Shown here: in pieces, positions 30,260 to 39,278 of the stretch
Layout of the letters: every line of letters starts with the position of its first letter
Numbering within the stretch: position 1 is the first letter of the stretch
Assembly: GCA_030145245.1 (NCBI GenBank)
Contig: JAQYWC010000010.1
Coordinates: 1 to 51,897 of the forward strand
DNA from: Desulfobacterium sp.
GTDB taxonomy: Bacteria > Desulfobacterota > Desulfobacteria > Desulfobacterales > Desulfobacteraceae
Length of the DNA stretch: 51,897 nt
Direction of reading: 5' to 3'
The notes under the pieces: generated by a model
Database searches by the model: none
Seen by the model: the letters and a program-made list of their open reading frames with translations, nothing else
What the model was told of the DNA's origin: nothing
Position numbers and translations under genes: made by a program

Positions 30260-30289
30260 AAAACCGGGGGGCTGTCTCCAGGCCCGGTT
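30260..30289 (-). terminator. Intrinsic terminator after the MATE-DUF3820 unit
   Basis: On the minus strand AACCGGG pairs with CCCGGTT (30283-30289 with 30262-30268), closely followed by TTTT. It lies six bases after the DUF3820 stop. Confidence 0.65.
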
Positions 30290-30294
30290 GTGCG

Positions 30295-30528
30295 TTATTT
30301 CAGGGGCTTTAACAGGTACTCAAGCCCGTTCACCTTAATCTCGTAGAGCATCTTCATCAACTCTCCTAATTCCCCCTCGGGAAAGCCCTTTTGGGCAAAC
30401 CACACCACATAGGGTTCGGGAAGATCCACCAGGGGAAGATCCTTGTATTTCCCGAAGGGCATGGGGGTGCGGGCGATCTTGAGAAGCAGTGTCGGATCCG
30501 GGATCGGTGATTGGCTGTGGTGTGTCAT
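30295..30528 (-). CDS. DUF3820 family small protein
   Basis: The 77-residue protein matches DUF3820 (a putative quorum-sensing-regulated virulence-factor family): ARTPMPFGKYKDLPLVDLPE, then YVVWFAQKGFPEGELGELM and a short C-terminal helix. It overlaps the end of the MATE gene by 4 bp (ATGA), so it is translationally coupled. Its role is unknown; the FGKYKG-like motif is shared with exonuclease-adjacent domains. Confidence 0.85.
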   Translation of the reverse strand: MTHHSQSPIPDPTLLLKIARTPMPFGKYKDLPLVDLPEPYVVWFAQKGFPEGELGELMKMLYEIKVNGLEYLLKPLK

Positions 30529-31952
30529 GGACGGTGGTCTCTCCTGTGATCCTTACGGTACTGGTTTTTGATATGCTTGCTGCTGACCCTGTAGAGGCGC
30601 GATGAGAGCAACACACCGGAAATGGTGAGGCCTGCGATGAGGCTCAGCCAGAACCCCTTTGCTCCCAGTGCCGGAACCACAAGGTCGGTCATGGCAAGGA
30701 CATAGCCTAGAGGAAGGGTGATGACCCAGTAGGCAGTAAAGGTTAAAAGCAGGGTCATGTTGGCATCCTTGTATCCCCGGAGCGCTCCCTGGCAGGTGGT
30801 CATGATGGCGTCCGAGACCTGGTAGAGGGCGCCTATCTGCAAGAGTGACACGGCAATGGCGGATACTACGGGATCAGTGGTGTAGACGGCGACGATTTCA
30901 TGGGAAAAGAGCCGGGTGAAGGCGAGGGTCAAAAGTGAGATCCCCACGGCCAGGGCGCAGCCCATGAAACAGGAAAACCGGGCCGATTCAGGATCCTTCC
31001 GGCCGATGGCGTGTCCCGCCCGGATGGTGATGGACATGCCGATGCTTAAGGGGAAGGCAAAGACAAGGCCTGAATAGTTGAGGGTGATCTGGTGGCCGCC
31101 CACGATTATTGGTCCCAGCACACCGATGAACAGGGTGATGCAGGCAAAGATGCTGCACTCCATGAAGATGGTGCCGCCGATGGGTAGCCCCAGTTTAAGG
31201 ATCTCCATGATTCCTTTTGCCGAGGGAAGCGACAGTGTCGAAAACACCTGGGTTTTTTGGCACCGTTTGTTCACCAGGCTGTAGCCGAGGATGCAGAGGA
31301 AAAAGAGCCAGAAGGTCAGCCCGCTTGCATAGCCGCACCCGGCTCCGCCAAGCTCGGGGAATCCCCATTTTCCGTGGATGAGGATGTCGTTGGCCAGATA
31401 GTTGAAGCCAACGGTGATGACAGAGATGATCATCTGGGGTTTTGTGTCACCAAGGCCCTCCACATAGGATTTGAGGACAAAATAGCCAGCTGCGGCCGGT
31501 AACCCCAATGAGAGGCCGGCAAGGTAGCCCTTGGCCACCGCCACCACCTCCCTGTCAAGTTTCATCATTTCAAGGACGGTGTCCATGTGCCCGAACACTG
31601 CAAAGAGGAGGGCGGCCAGCAGGATGCCGAGCCAGAGGGCCTGCCTCACCTTGGGACCGATCGGTTTTAGGTGGCCCGCTCCTGTGAGCTGGGCCGTGAT
31701 CGGGGTGACCGCCATCATCACTCCGTTCAGGGCAATGATACAGGGAAAGCCGATGCTTGAACCCACAGCCGCCCCGGCCAGGGCGGTGTTGCTGTAATGG
31801 CCGGCCATCATGGTGTCGATGAATCCCACGGCGGAAACGCCGAGCTGGGTCACCAGCATGGGAAAGGCAAGTTTGATGATCGCCGCAAGCTCTTCCAGGT
31901 AAGGGTGTCTGGTTGAAAGGGGCTTTGCTATGGGGTGGGTCAGGGTTGTCAT
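30525..31952 (-). CDS. MATE family multidrug efflux transporter (NorM-like)
   Basis: The 475-residue membrane protein has 12 hydrophobic segments in two related halves. The first half shows LAFPMLVTQLGVSAVGFIDT, MAGHYSNTALAGAAVG and PITAQLTGAG; the second repeats the pattern with GLPIGGTIFMECS and SIGMSITIRAGHAIG. MATE proteins export cationic drugs or dyes by Na+ or H+ antiport. The basic C-terminal tail (KNQYRKDHRRDHRP) overlaps the DUF3820 start. It lies next to mntP on the same strand with a 62-bp gap. Confidence 0.92.
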   Translation of the reverse strand: MTTLTHPIAKPLSTRHPYLEELAAIIKLAFPMLVTQLGVSAVGFIDTMMAGHYSNTALAGAAVGSSIGFPCIIALNGVMMAVTPITAQLTGAGHLKPIGPKVRQALWLGILLAALLFAVFGHMDTVLEMMKLDREVVAVAKGYLAGLSLGLPAAAGYFVLKSYVEGLGDTKPQMIISVITVGFNYLANDILIHGKWGFPELGGAGCGYASGLTFWLFFLCILGYSLVNKRCQKTQVFSTLSLPSAKGIMEILKLGLPIGGTIFMECSIFACITLFIGVLGPIIVGGHQITLNYSGLVFAFPLSIGMSITIRAGHAIGRKDPESARFSCFMGCALAVGISLLTLAFTRLFSHEIVAVYTTDPVVSAIAVSLLQIGALYQVSDAIMTTCQGALRGYKDANMTLLLTFTAYWVITLPLGYVLAMTDLVVPALGAKGFWLSLIAGLTISGVLLSSRLYRVSSKHIKNQYRKDHRRDHRP

Positions 31953-32014
31953 GGTCTACTCGTTTTAGGGTGTCCTGGTGCTGGTTGAAAAAAATGGAGC
32001 AAGGGAGCCAAAGG

Positions 32015-32581
32015 TTAAAATACGTTGTGCTCGTGGAGAATCCGGATACCGATGAGGATGAGAATGGTGCCTCCCAGGAGTTCGGCCTTTTTTCCCACCC
32101 GGCCCGATGAGAGGAACCGGTTGCCCAGGATCAGGCCGATCCAGGTGAAACAGAGGGCAACCACGCCGATAATTATTACGGGCAGGAGGATGGAGACCTT
32201 TAGGGCGGCCAGGCTGAATCCAACGGCCAGGGCGTCGATACTTGTGGCAACCGAAAGGAGGACGAGCCGGGTTCCCCGGGTAGGGTCTTTCAGGGGCTTG
32301 TCATCCTTTGTGTCAAAGGATTCCCGGATCATGTTGGCGCCGATCCAGAAGAGAAGGATAAAGGCGGCCCAGTGGTCGTAGCGCTCAATGTATGAGAGAA
32401 CAGCCCTGCCCGAGCACCAGCCGATCACCGGCATCAGGGCCTGGAAAAGTCCGAAATGCCAGGAGAGCCTGAAGATGTGGCGGGCCGTCAGCCGTTGGAT
32501 CTGAAAACCGGCGGTTACCGCAACGGCAAAGGCATCCATTGCCAGGGCAACTGCTATAAAAACGATTGTTAGTATGTCCAT
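32015..32581 (-). CDS. mntP: Manganese efflux pump MntP
   Basis: The 188-residue protein has six membrane helices and the MntP/DUF204 signature: [15 protein letters not shown] in helix 1 and [14 protein letters not shown] in helix 4, each with the conserved aspartate. Residues NMIRES lie in helix 3. MntP exports Mn2+ and protects against its excess. No Mn-sensing yybP-ykoY riboswitch was recognised in the 180 bp upstream. The tail HEHNVF is short, as usual in the family. Confidence 0.93.
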   Translation of the reverse strand: MDILTIVFIAVALAMDAFAVAVTAGFQIQRLTARHIFRLSWHFGLFQALMPVIGWCSGRAVLSYIERYDHWAAFILLFWIGANMIRESFDTKDDKPLKDPTRGTRLVLLSVATSIDALAVGFSLAALKVSILLPVIIIGVVALCFTWIGLILGNRFLSSGRVGKKAELLGGTILILIGIRILHEHNVF

Positions 32582-32681
32582 TCGATTTATCGCCTAAAAG
32601 GTAAAAAAACAGCCCACCTAACTATCAAATTTCAGAAGAAACAGCAATGGAATTATAAAGATATCGAAACTGCCTTGTATT

Positions 32682-32710
32682 TTGACTTTAACACAAAACT
32701 TGGGTATTAC
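32682..32710 (+). promoter_or_regulatory. Putative sigma-70 promoter of tyrA
   Basis: TTGACT (32682-32687) and TATTAC (32705-32710) are spaced by exactly 17 bp, about 54 bp before the tyrA start. No attenuator-like leader peptide was seen. Confidence 0.55.
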
Positions 32711-32763
32711 ATTACCAGCATTGGGATCATTGGGTATTTGACTTTTACAGGACAGTTGTAAAT

Positions 32764-33897
32764 ATGGACAAAGCGTTTGAAATTGAGATAAAAAAGCTAA
32801 GATCTAATATTGATCAAATCGATCGGGAGATTCTGGAATTGATTTCCCGGAGGTTGGACGAAGTCCAAAAGGTCGTTGCCTTGAAAAAAGTACACAACGT
32901 CCCTGTCTACCACCCAGCAAGGGAAGAGGATCTGATTTCAAAGCTTCGCAATCAGGCCTCCGCATCCGGAATCAATCCCGATTTTATGGAGGAGATGTAC
33001 CGGGTTATACTCAGGAATTCCAGGATGGAACAGACCGTGGAAATGAAACAGCAGGGCATCAAGGCTGGATCAAATATTCTTATCGTGGGCGGAGCAGGGC
33101 AGATGGGACAGTTCTTTGCCGGCATGTTCCGTTCATCGGGTTACGGGGTCAAAATCCTCACCGAAGACAACTGGAACAATGTTGAATCCCTTTGTCAGGA
33201 CACCTCACTTGTGCTGATATCCGTTCCCATCAATGTTACACTAAAGACCATCGAACGAATTGCCCCGTTCATCCCTTCCACCGCCATCCTTGCCGACATA
33301 ACCAGTATTAAGATTGCTCCGGTGAAAGGAATGATGGAACAGTTCAAAGGTCCTGTCATCGGCCTCCACCCCTTGTTCGGTCCCTCTTGCGCAAGCCTGG
33401 ACAAACAGATAATCGCCGTGGTCCCCGGCAGGAAGAATAAAGAATGCAGATGGCTGATTGATCAACTCACCATCTGGGGAGCGATTATTGTCAGCTCCAA
33501 TGCCGATGAGCATGATGAAATAATGGACCTTGTCCAGGCCCTTCGCCATTTTGCCACCTTCTGTTTTGGTCAGTTCCTTTCCCAACGAAAAATAAACCTG
33601 GCAAGAACCCTTGAGTTTTCAAGCCCCATCTACCGTCTTGAGCTTGGTATGGTGGGACGACTCTTTGCCCAAGACAGCAGCCTATATGCGGAAATCATCT
33701 TTGCCACCCCTTCCCGAAGAAACCTGTTAAAGGAGTATGTGGCTTGTATGAACGAACAGATTGCCCTTGTGGAAAACAACAACAAGTCTCTTTTCAGAGA
33801 ACGATTTTCCGAAATTGCCGACTGGTTCGGTTCCTTTAGCGAACAGGCCATGCGGGAAAGTGACTTTATTATAGACAAGCTCATAGAAAGATTTTAA
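32764..33897 (+). CDS. tyrA: Bifunctional chorismate mutase/prephenate dehydrogenase (T-protein)
   Basis: The 377-residue protein matches the E. coli T-protein (373). Residues 1-90 are an AroQ-type chorismate mutase: RSNIDQIDREILELISRRL, LKKVHNV and the later HPAREEDLISKLR. A dinucleotide-binding fold starts at about 108 (IVGGAGQMGQFFAGMF), followed by SVPINVT, DITSIK and the substrate segment GLHPLFGPS. It converts chorismate to prephenate and then, with NAD, to 4-hydroxyphenylpyruvate for tyrosine. Such mutase-dehydrogenase fusion is common in enteric bacteria but less so in deltaproteobacteria, so transfer is possible. The gene has its own promoter and no operon partner. Confidence 0.93.
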   Translation: MDKAFEIEIKKLRSNIDQIDREILELISRRLDEVQKVVALKKVHNVPVYHPAREEDLISKLRNQASASGINPDFMEEMYRVILRNSRMEQTVEMKQQGIKAGSNILIVGGAGQMGQFFAGMFRSSGYGVKILTEDNWNNVESLCQDTSLVLISVPINVTLKTIERIAPFIPSTAILADITSIKIAPVKGMMEQFKGPVIGLHPLFGPSCASLDKQIIAVVPGRKNKECRWLIDQLTIWGAIIVSSNADEHDEIMDLVQALRHFATFCFGQFLSQRKINLARTLEFSSPIYRLELGMVGRLFAQDSSLYAEIIFATPSRRNLLKEYVACMNEQIALVENNNKSLFRERFSEIADWFGSFSEQAMRESDFIIDKLIERF

Positions 33898-34002
33898 ATT
33901 CTTAAATAAAAATGATCCCATATTTTCCCCTATAATTTTTCATTCAAGATGGGATAACGCCAAAAAAAAATACCACAATGCAAATTTTCATATGGGGAAC
34001 CT

Positions 34003-36423
34003 ATGAATATCGAAAAATCGTATATCAGAATCAAACAAGCTCAAAATCATATGAAGATATCCGGTAGATTCCCCTGGGTTCAAAAAAGTTTAAAAAGCGT
34101 TCTCTCTCTGACCCTGTTATCATTTGTCTTCTACCTGGTTATCTCGCCTTTGGGTTCGCATGTTAAAGCCTCAGACAAAACAAACCAGATTGTTTTACAA
34201 CTGGCATGGAAACATCAATTCCAGTTTGCAGGCTATTATGCTGCTTTATCAAAGGGCTATTATAAGGAAGCCGGTCTTGATGTGACCCTGGTCGAAGGAG
34301 GAGAAGGACATTTTGCAAGGGAGGAGGTCCTCGGGGGCAATGCCCAATATGGTGTTGCTGGCAGCGAGCTTATTCTTCACAAGGCTGAGGGTAATCCCTT
34401 TGTTGTGTTGGCCCCGATTTTTCAGCACTCCCCGTCCATACTTTTGACCATGGCGAATTCAGGTATTTCAACTTACCCGGATCTTATTGGGAAACGGGTA
34501 ATGCTCTTGCCCGGGAAAAAAGATGCTGATATCCTGGCGGCCTTTCAAAACGAGGGGATCGATATTGATCATGATTCATTCATCCGCATGGATCAGTCAT
34601 ATAATCTGGATGACCTCATTAAAGGCAGAACGGATTCAGTATCAGCCTATGTTACCAATGAGCCGTGGATCCTTGAACAGGCAGGCATAAAACCGGGAAT
34701 TCTTTCCCCCTTGACCTATGGCGTCGATTTTTATAGTGACTGCCTTTTTACAACCGAAGAAGAAATAAACAAGCACCCCGAACGTGTTAGCCGTTTTTTA
34801 AAGGCCACCATAAAGGGATGGACTTATGCCATGGATAACAAGGAAGAAATTATTGATCTTATTATTGATCAATACGGTGTCGACAAGGCAAAGGATCATT
34901 TGCGATATGAGGCAGCAACCATGGAAAAACTAATATTCCCCCATCTGGTGCAGATCGGGCATATGAATCCCGGGAGATGGCGTCATATCGCAGACACCTA
35001 TAACAAACTCGGCATGCTTGAAAACGATTTTTCCCTGGACGGATTCCTCTATGATCCCAATCCCAATCCTGTTCCTGATCATTCAAGGCTTATCGGGGTT
35101 ATTCTTCTCTTATTTATGATCAGCCTAGTGACAAGCATCATCACCATCGTTCTGTCTATTTTCAACAAAAAACTTAAAAAAGAATCCCATGAACGAAAAC
35201 TTGCTGTAAAGGCTCTCCAGGAAAGTGAAGCAAAATTTAAAGAATTCATGTTACACCTTCCTGCCTATGCATTTATAAAGAATAGATCAGGGAAATATTT
35301 ATATGTAAATAAAGCCTTTGGTTTTATAGCAAAATCAAGCCCCCTTGACAGACTTGGAAAAACAGATAACGATATTTTTCAATCCGACATTGCAAAAGAA
35401 TTGAGAGCTAATGATTCAGAGGTGTTCAGAACCTGCAAATCCATTGAAAAGAACGAGACGATTACGGATGCCGATGGAAATTATAGAACGAACCTGGTTA
35501 TTAAATTTCCCATAATCAGGGATGGCGTACCCCTTTTCCTGGGAGGGATTGCCTTTGATGTTACCGAAAGGGTGAAAATGGAAAAAATGCTTGTCCAGTC
35601 CGAAAAAATGCTCTCTGTGGGGGGGCTGGCTGCAGGTATGGCCCACGAACTTAATAACCCCCTGGGCGGAATGATTCAGAATGCACAGGTTATTTACAAT
35701 CGCTTTACAAAGGATCTTCCCGCCAATAGAAAGGCTGCAAATGAGCTTAATATTTCACTGGGCTCAATCACTGACTACATGGAAAAAAGGGAAATTTTAA
35801 AGCTGCTTTCATCCATCGGCGAAGCCGGGGATAGGGCCGCCCATATCGTGGAGAACATGCTCTCTTTTAGCCAGCAGTCCAGACACCATTTTACCCATTA
35901 TAACCTGAGCGATCTTCTTGACAAAACCATTGAACTTGCTGAAAATGATTATAATTTAAAGCAAAAATATGACTTTAAAAAGATAGCAATCACCCGTGAA
36001 TATGAACAATCAATCCCTGAAGTACAGTGCGAGGGGAGTACCATTCAGCAGGTTTTTTTTAACATCCTTAGAAACGGAGCTGAGGCCATGGCTGAATCAA
36101 AAACTCAAATGGAGGAGACACAAGAATCAGAATCCCCATATCCAAAAAATAAATTCATTCTTCGAATAAAAGAGGAAAATGGCTTGGCTTGCATTGAAAT
36201 AGAGGACAACGGGCCCGGTATGGAGGAGGATATAAGAAGACGGATATTTGACCCCTTTTTTACCACAAAACCTATTGGTGTCGGTTCAGGGCTTGGCCTT
36301 TCTGTCTCATATTTTATCATTACCGAAAACCATGGCGGTGAAATAAATGTGAGATCAGAACCTGGAAAGGGAACAACGTTTATCATTCGCCTGCCCTTTG
36401 AAAAAAATAGGGAAACCAAGTAA
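34003..36423 (+). CDS. Sensor histidine kinase with NMT1/THI5-type binding domain and PAS domain
   Basis: The 806-residue membrane protein has a helix at about 31-50, an extracytoplasmic NMT1/SsuA-like domain (about 60-345: VLQLAWKHQFQFAGYYAALS, KGYYKEAGLDVTLVEGG), a second helix (about 358-385), a PAS domain (about 405-525), a HisKA domain with H548 (GGLAAGMAHELNNP) and an ATPase domain with N-box NILRNGAEAM, G1 EDNGPGMEED, F-box DPFFTTK and G2 GSGLGLSV. Binding domains of this fold capture thiamine pyrimidines, taurine or nitrate-like solutes, so a small extracellular ligand likely sets kinase activity. No partner receiver adjoins it. The kinase half closely resembles the protein at 50213. 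Confidence 0.9.
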   Translation: MNIEKSYIRIKQAQNHMKISGRFPWVQKSLKSVLSLTLLSFVFYLVISPLGSHVKASDKTNQIVLQLAWKHQFQFAGYYAALSKGYYKEAGLDVTLVEGGEGHFAREEVLGGNAQYGVAGSELILHKAEGNPFVVLAPIFQHSPSILLTMANSGISTYPDLIGKRVMLLPGKKDADILAAFQNEGIDIDHDSFIRMDQSYNLDDLIKGRTDSVSAYVTNEPWILEQAGIKPGILSPLTYGVDFYSDCLFTTEEEINKHPERVSRFLKATIKGWTYAMDNKEEIIDLIIDQYGVDKAKDHLRYEAATMEKLIFPHLVQIGHMNPGRWRHIADTYNKLGMLENDFSLDGFLYDPNPNPVPDHSRLIGVILLLFMISLVTSIITIVLSIFNKKLKKESHERKLAVKALQESEAKFKEFMLHLPAYAFIKNRSGKYLYVNKAFGFIAKSSPLDRLGKTDNDIFQSDIAKELRANDSEVFRTCKSIEKNETITDADGNYRTNLVIKFPIIRDGVPLFLGGIAFDVTERVKMEKMLVQSEKMLSVGGLAAGMAHELNNPLGGMIQNAQVIYNRFTKDLPANRKAANELNISLGSITDYMEKREILKLLSSIGEAGDRAAHIVENMLSFSQQSRHHFTHYNLSDLLDKTIELAENDYNLKQKYDFKKIAITREYEQSIPEVQCEGSTIQQVFFNILRNGAEAMAESKTQMEETQESESPYPKNKFILRIKEENGLACIEIEDNGPGMEEDIRRRIFDPFFTTKPIGVGSGLGLSVSYFIITENHGGEINVRSEPGKGTTFIIRLPFEKNRETK

Positions 36424-36495
36424 GCCGCTTGCCTGAATACAAACCACTCAAAAGATAACGGATGGAAATTCGATAAAACCATCAAACCCAACCTG

Positions 36496-36671
36496 GTGGA
36501 TTACAGCCATGGGAGGGGAAACGGTCTTGACAGGGGGCTGCTGGGCGATTATCTTTCCGCATTGTTTGCAATAATCGATATTTTAAGCGAGTTCAGGGAG
36601 GCTTTTCTGGTCCGGGCTGTTGCCAAACCGGAGCGCTTTTTTATGAAGTGGTTGATTAGGAGATGGTCATG
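36496..36671 (+). CDS. Possible small ORF before the ABC exporter genes
   Basis: A 58-residue frame from GTG at 36496 stops (TGA) inside the start of the next gene, overlapping it as ATGA. It contains a hydrophobic run (LLGDYLSALFAIIDILSEF) and a basic tail (KWLIRRWS). No ribosome site is visible, and the frame is open back to the kinase stop. It may be a coupled leader, a remnant or chance. The family is not recognised. Confidence 0.25.
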
Positions 36672-37283
36672 ATCAAAATGGATAAAATCGATCTTGCCTT
36701 TGACGGCAGGGTGCTGTTCAGCGATTTTTCCCTGACCGTGGAAAAAGGAGAGAAGGTGCTCATCTCATCCCCGTCGGGAACGGGGAAATCCTCCCTTGTC
36801 AAGATGATGCTGGGGTTTGTGCGGCCGGACAGGGGCAGGATCGTCATCGACGACCAGGTGCTTTCCCGGAAAACCCTGGCCGCCTGCCGGGGGAAGATCT
36901 GCTATGTGAGCCAGGATGTGGACCTGAGGAATGAGGGGGTGGCGGATTTGATCACCGAGATCTTCTCTTACAGGAGCAATCGTGAGTCCCTCTATACCCC
37001 TGGTGCCCTTGCCCGTGAGATGGAGCTGTTCGACCTTGACCAGCGGGTGCTGAAGAAAACGGTCAGCCAGCTCTCGGGGGGAGAGCGCCAGCGCCTGGGG
37101 GTTATCATCTGTCGTCTTTTGAACCGGCAGATATGGATCCTGGACGAAGTTACCTCGGCCCTGGACGAGACCCTGAAACAACGGGTAATCCAGGCGATGG
37201 CCGACTCCGACAGGACCGTGGTGATCATTTCCCACGATGACCTTTGGAATGCTTCAGGCGCCATCAGGCGGGTTGCCTGGTAA
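36669..37283 (+). CDS. fetA: FetA-like ABC transporter ATPase
   Basis: The 204-residue ATPase is complete for the family: Walker A SSPSGTGKSSL, Q-loop CYVSQDVDL, signature SQLSGGERQRLGV, Walker B IWILDEVTSALD and the switch histidine VIISHDD. With FetB it forms an exporter that raises resistance to iron-induced oxidative stress in E. coli. ATG 36669 lies six bases after AGGAG; the earlier ATG at 36663 directly abuts that site and is less likely. Ten bases separate it from fetB. Confidence 0.85.
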   Translation: MIKMDKIDLAFDGRVLFSDFSLTVEKGEKVLISSPSGTGKSSLVKMMLGFVRPDRGRIVIDDQVLSRKTLAACRGKICYVSQDVDLRNEGVADLITEIFSYRSNRESLYTPGALAREMELFDLDQRVLKKTVSQLSGGERQRLGVIICRLLNRQIWILDEVTSALDETLKQRVIQAMADSDRTVVIISHDDLWNASGAIRRVAW

Positions 37284-37292
37284 GGAGGGAAA

Positions 37293-38066
37293 GTGGAGAC
37301 CGGAACCGTGACCTATGGCAGCCTGTGCTATCTTGTTGTGCTGCTTGTACCCATCATTGCCATAAATCTTAAATTAAAGATCTTTATTAACAAAAAGCTT
37401 GTCTGGGCAGTGTTTCGCATGGTGGTCCAACTGAGCCTTGTGGGGCTGTTTCTCAAGTTTATCTTTGAACTCGACAACCCCTTGATCAATGTCGCCTATG
37501 TCTGCTGCATGATCCTTGTAGCTGCCGTCTCCGGCATCAAGAGCTGCGATATGGAGGGCGCCAGGCTTTTTTTTCCCATATTGGTCGCCTTTGCCCTGCC
37601 AAGTCTTTTTATGCTGGCCTACTTCAACATGTTTGTGGCTGATCTGGATCATCTTTTAAACGCCAGGCACACCATTCCCATTGCCGGCATGCTTCTTGGC
37701 AACAGCCTGAGCAGCATCATCATCGGGGTGAACACCTTTTATAAGGGGGTCAGGGACAACCGGAAAGAGTACCTCTACTCCCTGAGTCTTTCAAACTCAA
37801 GGGTCGAGGCCCTCATGCCCTATTTCAGAAAGGGGCTTCTTGCCGTGGCCAATCCCATGCTTGCCGGCATGGAAACCATCGGGCTTGTGGCCCTGCCCGG
37901 TATGATGACGGGCCAGATCCTGGGAGGCGCCCTTCCCATGACCGCCATCAAGTATCAGATCGCCATCATGCTTGCCATCTTCATGGTCCAGTATCTTGCT
38001 GTGATCCTTGCCATCGTTCTTACCTCCATGCGCTCCTTTGACAGCTATGACCAGTTGATTGCATAA
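37293..38066 (+). CDS. fetB: FetB-like ABC exporter permease (UPF0014)
   Basis: The 257-residue membrane protein has about seven hydrophobic segments and UPF0014/FetB hallmarks: FRMVVQLSLVGLFLKFIF near the N-terminus, IPIAGMLLGNSLS in the middle, and AGMETIGLVALPGMMTGQILGG toward the C-terminus. It pairs with the ATPase just upstream. Translation starts at GTG 37293 behind AAGGAGGG. E. coli FetB is of the same size. A role in iron or other metal export is inferred from the family; a repeat block follows the gene at once. Confidence 0.88.
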   Translation: METGTVTYGSLCYLVVLLVPIIAINLKLKIFINKKLVWAVFRMVVQLSLVGLFLKFIFELDNPLINVAYVCCMILVAAVSGIKSCDMEGARLFFPILVAFALPSLFMLAYFNMFVADLDHLLNARHTIPIAGMLLGNSLSSIIIGVNTFYKGVRDNRKEYLYSLSLSNSRVEALMPYFRKGLLAVANPMLAGMETIGLVALPGMMTGQILGGALPMTAIKYQIAIMLAIFMVQYLAVILAIVLTSMRSFDSYDQLIA

Positions 38067-38072
38067 CGTATT

Positions 38073-38240
38073 AACGGGGGCAGGTAGCGTAACAACGGGG
38101 TCAGGCTTAGCTTATTGGATAATAATTGGATATTCAGTAAGCTGACGTCAATAAGCTAAGGCCGACCCCAGCTGACGTGACCCCATATCGGCACCATGTC
38201 TCAATAAGCTAATAAGCTAATAAGCTAAGCCTGCCCCCAG
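38073..38240. repeat. REP-like intergenic repeat block A
   Basis: The block between fetB and the pseudouridine synthase holds CAGGTAGCGTAACAACGGGG, then 21-bp arms starting GGGGTCAGGCTTAGC (38097-38117) and ending GGCCGACCCC (38149-38169) that pair at 19 positions, then a run of three AATAAGCT copies (about 38202-38226) and a third arm to 38238. It closely resembles block B at 39075. Such GGGGTCAGG-type palindromes are typical of REP elements mobilised by TnpA-REP (RAYT) transposases; none is encoded here. Confidence 0.8.
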
Positions 38241-38248
38241 ATTACGGA

Positions 38249-38968
38249 TTAGCGGTCGTTGTCAAGGAGGGTCTGGATCTCTTGGGGGATTGATCGGGAA
38301 CGGATGGCATGGGGAACCTGATCCAGTACAAACTCAATGTTGAAGGAGTGGAGCCCCAGGCGGTGAAAATCTTGGTTTTCACTTAAAAAGGCCACGGAGC
38401 GTTTTGATCCGTACCGCCGGTCTCCGGTGACAGGGTGCCCGCCAAGCTTTGCATGGCGCCGGATCTGGTGCTTCCGGCCGGTGAGAAGTTCGATCTCCAC
38501 CAGGGCGTAGTGGACGCTCTGGTCCAGGACCTTGTACCGGGTTTCGGCCCTGACCCGTTTGCCCCGGCCCCTGGGGTCGGTTCTGCCGCCCGCTTCTTTT
38601 GAAAGGGGGGTGTCCCAGACCTGAACGGCTCCGGGGGGGAGGTCGAAATTCCCGTGGACAAGGGCGATGTAGGTCTTGTTAACGGCTCCTGTTTGAAAGA
38701 GGACGGACAGGGCGGACAGGGCTTCCGGCTGGACGGCAACGAGGATTACGCCGCTGGTGTCCCGGTCCAGCCGGTGAACCGGGTGGATCTGAAACTCTTT
38801 GTCAATGCCAAGGGCGGTCATCAGCGCTTCATCGCCACGGATCTGGTTGGCAAGGATCGAGAGAAGATCCCGGCCAGGTTCGTTGTGGACGCTCATGCCA
38901 AAGGGTTTTTCAACACAGAGCCAGCCCTGACCTGTTTTCAGGATATCGATGGTATCAATTTGAGTCAT
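38249..38968 (-). CDS. RluA-family RNA pseudouridine synthase
   Basis: The 239-residue enzyme has the RluA catalytic motif HPVHRLDRDTSGV with the active aspartate, plus LCVEKPFGMSVHNE at the N-terminus, VNKTYIALVHG and LLTGRKHQIRRHAKLGGHPVTGDRRYG. It isomerises uridine in rRNA or tRNA; the site cannot be told. There is no S4 domain, as in RluA or TruC-like proteins. It is enclosed by two near-copies of a REP-like block, so the segment could be a unit prone to recombination. Confidence 0.9.
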   Translation of the reverse strand: MTQIDTIDILKTGQGWLCVEKPFGMSVHNEPGRDLLSILANQIRGDEALMTALGIDKEFQIHPVHRLDRDTSGVILVAVQPEALSALSVLFQTGAVNKTYIALVHGNFDLPPGAVQVWDTPLSKEAGGRTDPRGRGKRVRAETRYKVLDQSVHYALVEIELLTGRKHQIRRHAKLGGHPVTGDRRYGSKRSVAFLSENQDFHRLGLHSFNIEFVLDQVPHAIRSRSIPQEIQTLLDNDR

Positions 38969-39074
38969 AATGTTATTCTTTATTCCTGCTTTTTTTGTCC
39001 TTCATGGTTAATCACGCTCTAATCCTAACATACATTGCGAGCAAGCGTGAAATCAAAATAGTGACGACGTAACG

Positions 39075-39278
39075 ACGGGGTCAGGTAGCGTAGCAACGGG
39101 GTCAGATGACAACTGGTTTGACATGCACCGTTATTCGGGCAATAAGTTCGCATTAACGGGGTCAGGCTTAGCTTATTGTATTATATTGAATGTTCGATAA
39201 TGAGACGTCAATAAGCTAAGCCTGACCCCGGCTGACGTGATCCCATATCTCAATAGGCTAATAAGCTAAGCCTGACCC
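39075..39278. repeat. REP-like intergenic repeat block B
   Basis: The block holds CGGGGTCAGGTAGCGTAGCA (about 39075-39094), then a perfect 21-bp inverted repeat whose arms begin GGGGTCAGGCTTAGC (39158-39178 and 39209-39229) around 30 nt, then GCTGACGTGATCCCATAT and a further arm to about 39278. The order of parts matches block A. Its last arm runs into the MFS gene and supplies that gene's stop codon. The rest of the gap 38969-39265 contains no gene. Confidence 0.85.

Noticed and set aside
32582-32763. Mn-sensing (yybP-ykoY) riboswitch before mntP
   Set aside because: No matching conserved loops could be read on the minus strand upstream of mntP.
38202-38238. CRISPR-like array from the repeated AATAAGCT units
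   Set aside because: Only three 8-bp units in tandem without spacers, part of a REP-like block; no cas genes in the window.
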